From: Gemmatimonadales bacterium
GTDB lineage: Bacteria > Gemmatimonadota > Gemmatimonadetes > Palauibacterales > Palauibacteraceae
Assembly: GCA_030608825.1 (NCBI GenBank)
Contig: JAUWDL010000063.1
Coordinates: forward strand, 1 to 7,012
DNA length: 7,012 nt
Direction of reading: 5' to 3'
This document shows, one piece after another, positions 1 to 5,000 of the stretch; the stretch's first letter is position 1, and each line of letters opens with the position of its first letter. The position numbers and the translations under genes are program-made. Under the pieces are notes generated by a model. That model had not been told where the DNA came from, did not search any database, and saw nothing but the letters and a program-made list of their open reading frames with translations.

Positions 1-334
1 GCTTCCCGAGCCGTGCGAGCAGGGGCACACGCTTGCGAATCACGTACAGGAACACCCCGACCGTGATGAAGAGGGTGCCGACGACGCCGTAGCCCTGTCC
101 GAAGAGGCCGGACGGCTTCAGAAGCTCGTGAAGGTCGGAGAAGGGGCGTTCCTGGAGAGGCGTCAGATAGTACTCGTGGCCCCAGTAGAGCGCCCCGCCG
201 GCCACACCGACCCACAGAAGGAGCAGCAGACCGCGGAAGACCCGGTCTGCGGACGCGCCGATCGGCCGGCTGGCCGCTTCGCCCGACCGAGCGGCAACGT
301 CGACCGTGCCGAGCTCCAAAGCCCTAGTCGACAT
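1..334 (-). CDS. Membrane protein of unknown function, N-terminal part (runs off left edge)
   Basis: An open frame on the minus strand starts at an ATG (complement of 332-334) and stays open to the window edge, giving 111 codons with the C-terminus missing. Residues 1-30 are polar. A first membrane helix spans about 34-52 (GLLLLLWVGVAGGALYWGH). A conserved-looking stretch follows with short motifs LTPLQERP and LLKPSGLFGQ, then a second helix at about 81-99 and a basic end (YVIRKRVPLLARLGK), which suggests a cytoplasmic loop. From memory, similar N-termini occur in uncharacterised polytopic membrane proteins of Gemmatimonadota/Acidobacteriota whose later helices carry conserved histidines (possible haem ligands); that part is not in the window, so no function is assigned. 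No strong Shine-Dalgarno precedes the ATG, only GAGGC right beside it. The frame is open further upstream, so the exact start is uncertain. Confidence 0.7.
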   Translation of the reverse strand, partial: MSTRALELGTVDVAARSGEAASRPIGASADRVFRGLLLLLWVGVAGGALYWGHEYYLTPLQERPFSDLHELLKPSGLFGQGYGVVGTLFITVGVFLYVIRKRVPLLARLGK

Positions 335-386
335 GCCTCGAGAACAAGAATCGCTTGCGCATAGGCAACTAATTGCACACGGAGCA

Positions 387-413
387 GGCCGTTTCCCTGA
401 GGGGAAACAGGCC
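387..413. repeat. Inverted repeat / hairpin
   Basis: GTTTCCC (391-397) and GGGAAAC (402-408) are perfect complements around a 4-base loop TGAG. GGCC on each side (387-390 and 410-413) extends the stem to 11 pairs with one bulged A. It lies 53 bases upstream of the minus-strand membrane protein start, so it could be an operator or leader hairpin of that gene. No T-run follows on either strand. Confidence 0.6.
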
Positions 414-464
414 CCGCTGGCCGTTGCATCCTGGCGATTGTCAGATTTGGTGCGGATTCCTCCG

Positions 465-486
465 CGACTCCTCGGGCGGGGAGTCG
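465..486. repeat. Inverted repeat / 9-bp hairpin with adjoining small hairpin
   Basis: Bases 465-473 (CGACTCCTC) pair with 478-486 (GGGGAGTCG) over a GGGC loop, with one T-G wobble as read on the plus strand. Immediately beside it, 453-464 (CGGA-TTCC-TCCG) is a second small perfect hairpin, so the two stems abut and could stack. It sits about 130 bases past the stop of the PEGA-like gene. It may mark transcript processing or termination, but a T-tract is lacking. Confidence 0.5.
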
Positions 487-613
487 GGCAAGCTCTGTTC
501 CGACGGCTGAGAGGAGGAGAGCCGGGGCCTTAGGTGCCAACATGGGCCGGAGGGCGACCCCGCGGGCCCTTTCGGATCCCTCCACCCTAGCCCCGGCATC
601 TCATCCACGTCCT

Positions 614-1015
614 CTACGGAGCCCGGCTGACCGCATCAACCGGGACGTCGGGAAGCATCTCGATGAAGGTCCAGTTGTTGGTCTCGTAGTCCATTGCGAA
701 TCCCAGAACCCCGCTGAAGACGTCGAGCACCATCCAGCCGGACTCGGTCTCAGTGCTCAGGGTCGTCGTGGCATCCGCGTAGCCGCGCTTCTTGAACGTC
801 ACGCTGTAGATGGAGTCGGGCTCCAGACGCAGGCGCACCGGTGTCTCACCCACACGGCGCCCGTTCACCAGCACCACGGCGTGCTCCAGCGTGGCGACGG
901 AGCAAACAGTCACCTCGGACCGGCTCTCCTGAGACCGCGCCGTCGCCGGCGTACCGATCATTGCGACCGCCATCAGCGCGGGCCCAGCCATTCGTAGGAC
1001 TCTCGGTTTCGACAT
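614..1015 (-). CDS. Exported PEGA-domain-like protein
   Basis: This 133-residue protein starts at the ATG complementary to 1013-1015. AGGAGGG (complement of 1026-1032) lies 10 bases upstream, which decides this start over longer open-frame versions. Residues 1-26 look like a signal peptide: basic start MSKPR, hydrophobic core around 10-22, and an A-T-A site before R27. Residues 46-90 follow a PEGA-like pattern (VVLVNGRRVGETPVRLRL, then KKRGYADA), a small beta fold known from envelope proteins. The tail at 94-122 (GWMVLDVFSGVLGFAMDYET) is hydrophobic and resembles the Gly-rich tail with an Asp-x-x-Thr motif often found after PEGA domains in small envelope proteins. One Cys (C38) lies in the mature part. 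It is the second gene of a unit with the lipoprotein 56 bases upstream. The likely location is periplasm or outer membrane; the exact role is unknown. Confidence 0.85.
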   Translation of the reverse strand: MSKPRVLRMAGPALMAVAMIGTPATARSQESRSEVTVCSVATLEHAVVLVNGRRVGETPVRLRLEPDSIYSVTFKKRGYADATTTLSTETESGWMVLDVFSGVLGFAMDYETNNWTFIEMLPDVPVDAVSRAP

Positions 1016-1025
1016 CTGCTCGTAT

Positions 1026-1032
1026 CCCTCCT
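1026..1032 (-). promoter_or_regulatory. Ribosome binding site of the PEGA-like gene
   Basis: The minus-strand sequence AGGAGGG ends 10 bases before the ATG at 1015. It fixes the start inside a much longer open frame that would otherwise overlap the lipoprotein gene. Confidence 0.75.
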
Positions 1033-1071
1033 GTTCCGGCTTCACGTGAGCACCTCGACCCAGTGGCCGGG

Positions 1072-1263
1072 CTACTGGCAGCTGCTTTCTACCGTCGAGC
1101 CAGAGCTGCCGACGGCCGGCGTGTTGGGCGAAAACTCCGCACAGCCGGAGGTGAGGATCACCGGGTTGAGGCCGGCCTCGTCGGGCGCCGTCGGCGAGGA
1201 GCAGCCGGCCAGCGAGGAGCCGATGAGAATCAGAGTGGCGAGGATTCGTGTGGCGTTGCGCAT
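1072..1263 (-). CDS. Small lipoprotein (63 aa)
   Basis: The start is the ATG complementary to 1261-1263, preceded by GGAGGG six bases upstream. A further in-frame upstream ATG lacks such a site and would spoil the signal peptide. The sequence begins MRNATR, then a hydrophobic core (ILATLILIGSS) and the lipobox LAGC with lipidated C21, followed by CSSPTAPDEA. This is a textbook type II signal peptide. No Asp follows the Cys, so outer-membrane sorting is plausible in a diderm. The mature part is only 43 residues, Ser/Gly/Pro-rich, with two more Cys (C41 and C62) that could form a disulfide. I recognise no domain. It is the first gene of the minus-strand pair with the PEGA-like gene and faces the sigma-factor gene across a 213-base divergent region. 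Confidence 0.85.
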   Translation of the reverse strand: MRNATRILATLILIGSSLAGCSSPTAPDEAGLNPVILTSGCAEFSPNTPAVGSSGSTVESSCQ

Positions 1264-1265
1264 GG

Positions 1266-1275
1266 TGGTCCCTCC
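1266..1275 (-). promoter_or_regulatory. Ribosome binding site of the lipoprotein gene
   Basis: GGAGGG on the minus strand, about six bases before the ATG at 1263, is a strong Shine-Dalgarno match. It selects this ATG over the one further upstream. Confidence 0.75.
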
Positions 1276-1365
1276 GTCTTGTCCCTTGCTGGGAACGTCC
1301 GAGTGGTTCCGCTTCACCCGGCTTACGAAGGACCTCGTCAGATTGGCTCATCCGTCCCTTGCGGC

Positions 1366-1385
1366 TTGCGTACAGTTGCGTATGG
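1366..1385 (+). repeat. 10-base direct repeat (TTGCGTAyrg)
   Basis: TTGCGTACAG (1366-1375) is followed directly by TTGCGTATGG (1376-1385), with 8 of 10 bases identical and a period of one helical turn. A partial copy, TTGCGGC, precedes it at 1359-1365. Same-face spacing fits a direct-repeat regulator site, but this is inference. Confidence 0.45.
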
Positions 1386-1413
1386 CGTAGGGGACGACCC
1401 AAGGTGAGACCCC

Positions 1414-1437
1414 ACGCGCCGCTTGGGCCGGGCGCGT
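1414..1437. repeat. GC-rich inverted repeat / leader hairpin
   Basis: ACGCGCC (1414-1420) and GGCGCGT (1431-1437) are perfect complements around a 10-base loop. It lies 39 bases before the sigma start codon. If transcription begins upstream, it would be a stable hairpin in the leader. No T-run follows, so it is not a typical terminator. Confidence 0.5.
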
Positions 1438-1460
1438 TCGAGGTGGTTTTCGAGGTGATT
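1437..1460 (+). repeat. Tandem 12-base direct repeat
   Basis: TTCGAGGTGGTT (1437-1448) and TTCGAGGTGATT (1449-1460) differ at one base and abut exactly, ending 16 bases before the sigma ATG. The placement fits a regulator site overlapping the leader or transcription start, or simply a local duplication. Confidence 0.6.
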
Positions 1461-1466
1461 AGTGAA

Positions 1467-1476
1467 GGGTTAACCC
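1467..1476. promoter_or_regulatory. Palindrome GGGTTAACCC overlapping the sigma gene ribosome site
   Basis: The perfect 10-base palindrome ends at the base before the ATG at 1477. Its left arm is part of the only Shine-Dalgarno-like sequence (GAAGGG, 1464-1469). A DNA-binding protein or a self-paired or dimerised mRNA at this site would affect initiation directly. It could also be chance. Confidence 0.5.
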
Positions 1477-2067
1477 ATGAGCGACCCGCCGACGACCGTG
1501 ACGCGGCTGCTCGGCCAAGTCCGAGCCGGGACCCCCTCAGCGTTCGATGAGCTCCTGCCGATCCTGTACGGCGAGCTCAAGGAGCGCGCACAGGGGCAGC
1601 GACGTCGCTGGCAGGGTGACGACACGCTGAACACCACGGCCCTCATCCACGAAGCCTACCTGAAGCTGGCCGCGGCCGACGACCCCGATTGGGAGAGCCG
1701 TGCCCACTTCCTGGCCGTCGCCTCTCGAGCGATGCGGCAAGTCCTCATCGACTACGCTCGGATCAAGCGAGCCGAGAAGCGCGGCGGAGACCGGATGCCC
1801 GTCACGTTGGATGAAATGCGACTGGCGCCTGGTCCGGACCTCTCCGCCGACCGTGCGGAGGCGCTCCTGGCGCTCGAAGATGCCATGACGAGGCTGAGCG
1901 AGCGGGACGAGCGGCAAAGCCGGATTGTGGAGTGCCGCTTCTTTGGCGGCATGACGATTCGAGATACGGCGGCGGCCCTGGGTCTCTCACCAGCGACGGT
2001 GAAACGTGGCTGGACGATGGCGCAGGCATGGCTGTACCGGGACATGCAGCAGGCTCTGAACAGCTGA
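1477..2067 (+). CDS. RNA polymerase sigma factor, Sigma70_ECF family
   Basis: This 196-residue protein has full length for the ECF sigma subfamily (Pfam Sigma70_ECF / Sig-70_X6 type) that accompanies Ser/Thr kinases. It directs RNA polymerase to target promoters. Region 2 covers about 20-100: helix DELLPILYGELKERA, then region 2.2 TTALIHEAYLKL (53-64), then the region 2.3/2.4 motif FLAVASRAMRQVLIDYARIKRAEKR (given here as FLAVASRAMRQVLIDYAR, 78-95, plus a basic tail). Region 4 (about 138-190) has the helix-turn-helix DTAAALGLSPATVKRGW, which reads the -35 element. At the region 2.2 sites where most ECF factors carry Asp/Glu (DAED before VVQE in RpoE), this one has N52-T53-T54-A55, so an unphosphorylated form may bind polymerase poorly. 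No anti-sigma gene is seen; the kinase follows after 15 bases. The Shine-Dalgarno is only GAAGGG, within a palindrome. The identification is firm; its targets are unknown. Confidence 0.95.
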   Translation: MSDPPTTVTRLLGQVRAGTPSAFDELLPILYGELKERAQGQRRRWQGDDTLNTTALIHEAYLKLAAADDPDWESRAHFLAVASRAMRQVLIDYARIKRAEKRGGDRMPVTLDEMRLAPGPDLSADRAEALLALEDAMTRLSERDERQSRIVECRFFGGMTIRDTAAALGLSPATVKRGWTMAQAWLYRDMQQALNS

Positions 2068-2082
2068 TGAGACAGCGAGCCG

Positions 2083-5000
2083 ATGTCGCCGGCTGAGCGA
2101 GAGGAGATCTTCGGGCAGGCGCTCTCGCTTCCGCCGGAACAGCGCGCGGCCTTCCTGGAGGACGCGTGCCCGGACGAGCCGGAGACCAGAGACGAGCTGC
2201 TTTCGCTACTCGGAGTGGCGGACGAGGCCCGGCCCTTCTTCGACAGCCTGGCGCAGGCGGTGATCTCCGTTTCGCCCTGGGCCGATGATCCGTCCCCCGA
2301 CGTCGGCGTTGGGACCGACCCGATGATCGGGCGGACCCTCCGGCAGTACCACATCGAGGAAGTACTGGGCCGCGGCGGCATGGGGATCGTCTACAGGGCG
2401 CGCGACACCCGGCTGGACCGCACCGTCGCCCTCAAGTTCCTCCCTCCGCATCTCAGCGCAGACGAAGCCGCCAAGGAACGCTTCCTCGTCGAGGCTCGGG
2501 CCGCGGCCGCCCTGGACCACCCCAACGTCTGCGCGATCTACGAGATCGGGGAGGACGAAGAGGGCCGGCTGTTCATCGCCATGGCCTACTACGAGGGCGA
2601 GACGGTGACGGAGATGCTCGCCCGGGGCCCGCTGGAGGTGGAGGAGGCGGCGCAGCTGGCGATGCAGGCGGCGAGCGGACTCGCCGTCGCTCACGCGGCG
2701 GGCCTCATCCACCGGGACATCAAGCCGGCTAACCAGAACGTCACCGAAGGCGGGGTGCTCAAGATCCTGGACTTCGGGCTGGCAAAGACGGCCGAGGCGA
2801 GTCTGACGGAGGCGGGGATGCGTCTCGGCACACCGGCCTACATGTCGCCCGAGCAGACACGGGGAGAGGAGGTGGAAGGGAGCACGGACCTGTGGTCGCT
2901 GGGGGTGGTGCTGTACGAGATGCTGACGGGCCAACGTCCGTTCCGAGGCGAGCGCAACTCGGCGGTGATCCACGCCATCCGGCACGAGGAGCCCGAGCGG
3001 CCGGCCGAGCTGCGCGCGGCCCTGCCCCCGGAGGTGGAAGGGCTGGTGCTCCGCCTGCTTCAGAAGGACCCCGCGACGCGGCGCGTGAGCGCCGAGCAGC
3101 TCTCGAAGGATCTGGCGGATCCCGCGACGGTGCTTACTGGCCGCAAGAAGCTCATCCATATCCTCCAGCGACACTCTCTGTGGCTCGCGATCGCAAGCTA
3201 CGCGGTCATCTCGTGGATCGTACTGCAGATTGCCGAACCGCTCAGCTCTCTCCTCGGGTTCCCGCTTTGGTTCGGTCAGCTCGTCCTCATCCTGCTGGCC
3301 CTCGGCCTACCTGTCGTCCTGCTGACGGCCTTTGCGCAGGCGGAACGGATATCGAGAGCGGGGCGTCCCACGGAGAGGAAAGGAATTCGCGGGCTTTTCA
3401 CGTGGCGAAGAGCGATTCTGGGCGGAGCCGCCGCCTTCACGCTGCTGGGCGTCGGCACGGCGGGCTACATGGGCATGCGCAGCCTGGGGATCGGACCGCC
3501 GGCCACCCTGATCGCGCAGGGCAGGCTGGAGGACCGGGGAGAGGTCCTGGTGGCGGAGTTCGCGAACCGGACGCGGGATCCTCTGCTCGCTCCTGCGATA
3601 ACGGAAGCACTCAAGATCGACCTGGCCCAATCACCCGTCGTGAGGGTCGTCCAGGCTGGTGAGATCGCCGACGCCCTGAGGCGGATGGAAGAGGCACCGG
3701 ATGCCCGGCTCGACCTTCCGCTGGCCAGGGAAGTGGCCGTGCGGGAGGGCATCGGGGCCATCGTGGCCGGCACGATCAGTCAAGTGGGCAGCGGCTACGT
3801 CCTCTCGGCGCAGCTGGTGTCCGCACGAGGCGAGGTCTTGTCGTCGGGACGAGAGACGGCAGCCGATTCCACCGAGGTCATCGCCGCTCTCGACCGGCTG
3901 TCCAAGAAGATGCGCGAGCGCATCGGCGAGCCCCTGAGGTCGGTGCGCCAGAGCCCACCCCTCTCTAGCGTTACAACTGCGAATCTGGCGGCTCTGAAGA
4001 ACTTTGCTCAGGCGCAATACGGAGGTTTGAAGGAGGGGAGCGTGGCATTCCTGGAAGAGGCCATCTCGCTGGATACGACCTTCGCGGCGGCGTGGAGCGG
4101 TCTCGCCAACATGCTTGGCAACAGAGGAGAGGACCGGCAGCGGGCGACGGAGGCACACACCACAGCCTACCGTCTGCGGGACCGGCTACCGAACAACGAA
4201 CGCCAGATGATCACCGCCCAATATCTTTCCAACGTGACCGGCGAGATGGAGAAGGCGATCGAGATCTACCAGAGCATCCTCTCCCAGTATGATCCCGATG
4301 AATTCGACTCCCTCCGGGGCGCGGCCGCACTCACGCTCGGGGTCCGGTACATGGAGCTTCGCCAGTTTGCCCGCGCCGCGGAGATGTTTCGCGACCTGAT
4401 CGAGTTGGTGGAACGGAACGCGGGGACGCCGACCTTCAGCAATCTGCACGTAAACTTCGCGCGGGCGCAGGCCGATCTCGGACAATACGACGAGGCGCTG
4501 GCGACTCTGTCACCAGAGATCGAGTCGTGGAGAGTAGGGCCTTACATCCACTGGCCGATCGCCATGGTCGTGAGCGCACGTGGCGATTTCGAGACGGCCG
4601 AGCAACGACTCACGACGTTGCTGGACGTGAGCGCCGGCGAACTCTTCTGGCGAGTCCGAGCCAGCGCGGGCCTGGCAGCCGTAGCGGCGGTTCGAGGCCG
4701 ACTCGCCGAGGCGGAGCGCCATACCCGCCGTGCCATGGAATCGAACGAGGCACGCGGACAGGCAGCGGGATACCTGGAAGGCGCGTTCGATCTTTCCGAG
4801 CGGGCCCTCGAGCTTCAGAAGGACACCTCCCGCGCGCTCCAGGTCGCAGAAGAAGCGCTCACAGAGTATCCGCTGGCCACGCTGGCACCGCTGAACCGTC
4901 CCTACATGCGCCTGGCGTCGCTCTACGCCCGGGCCGGCCGCGTGGACCGCGCCCGGGAACTGATGGCCGAGCTCGAGTCCGAGGAAAGCACAGTGCCGCC

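Larger units (their letters stand above)
335..613. other. Intergenic region with several inverted repeats, no gene seen
   Basis: This 279-base gap lies between the stop of the PEGA-like gene and the start of the membrane protein gene, both on the minus strand. Short open frames cross it on both strands, but none has a convincing start, ribosome site or recognisable protein. It contains inverted repeats at about 387-413, 453-464, 465-486 and 504-524. These may form part of the 3' end of the PEGA transcript or the 5' leader of the membrane protein gene. None is followed by a T-run in either direction, so a classical intrinsic terminator is not evident. Confidence 0.6.
1264..1476. promoter_or_regulatory. 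Divergent control region between the lipoprotein and sigma-factor genes
   Basis: This 213-base gap must hold the promoters of both divergent transcripts. I see no convincing housekeeping -35/-10 pair. It does hold: a GGAAC/GTTCC dyad (1292-1296 and 1306-1310); three TTGCG copies (1359-1363, 1366-1370, 1376-1380), two of them within a 10-base direct repeat; a 7-bp GC hairpin (1414-1420 with 1431-1437); two near-identical tandem 12-mers (1437-1460); and a 10-base palindrome touching the sigma start codon (1467-1476). The density of repeats suggests regulator binding or leader structure. Which element does what cannot be told from sequence alone. Confidence 0.55.

Noticed and set aside
163..585. 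140-codon minus-strand frame across the left intergenic gap
   Set aside because: It competes with the membrane protein frame, which has clear helices and a conserved-looking loop; this product is Arg/Pro/Ala-rich and unlike a protein family.
614..1402. Full 262-codon version of the PEGA-like frame
   Set aside because: The upstream part is Arg/His-rich with no protein-like pattern and overlaps the lipoprotein gene. The strong ribosome site and signal peptide support the start at 1015.
841..1407. 188-codon plus-strand frame opposite the lipoprotein and PEGA-like genes
   Set aside because: No ribosome site and low-complexity composition; the two minus-strand genes have signal peptides and strong Shine-Dalgarno sites.
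2892..3662. 256-codon plus-strand frame in the kinase
   Set aside because: Shifted-frame shadow of the kinase and membrane region; its composition is low-complexity Arg/Gly/Pro.
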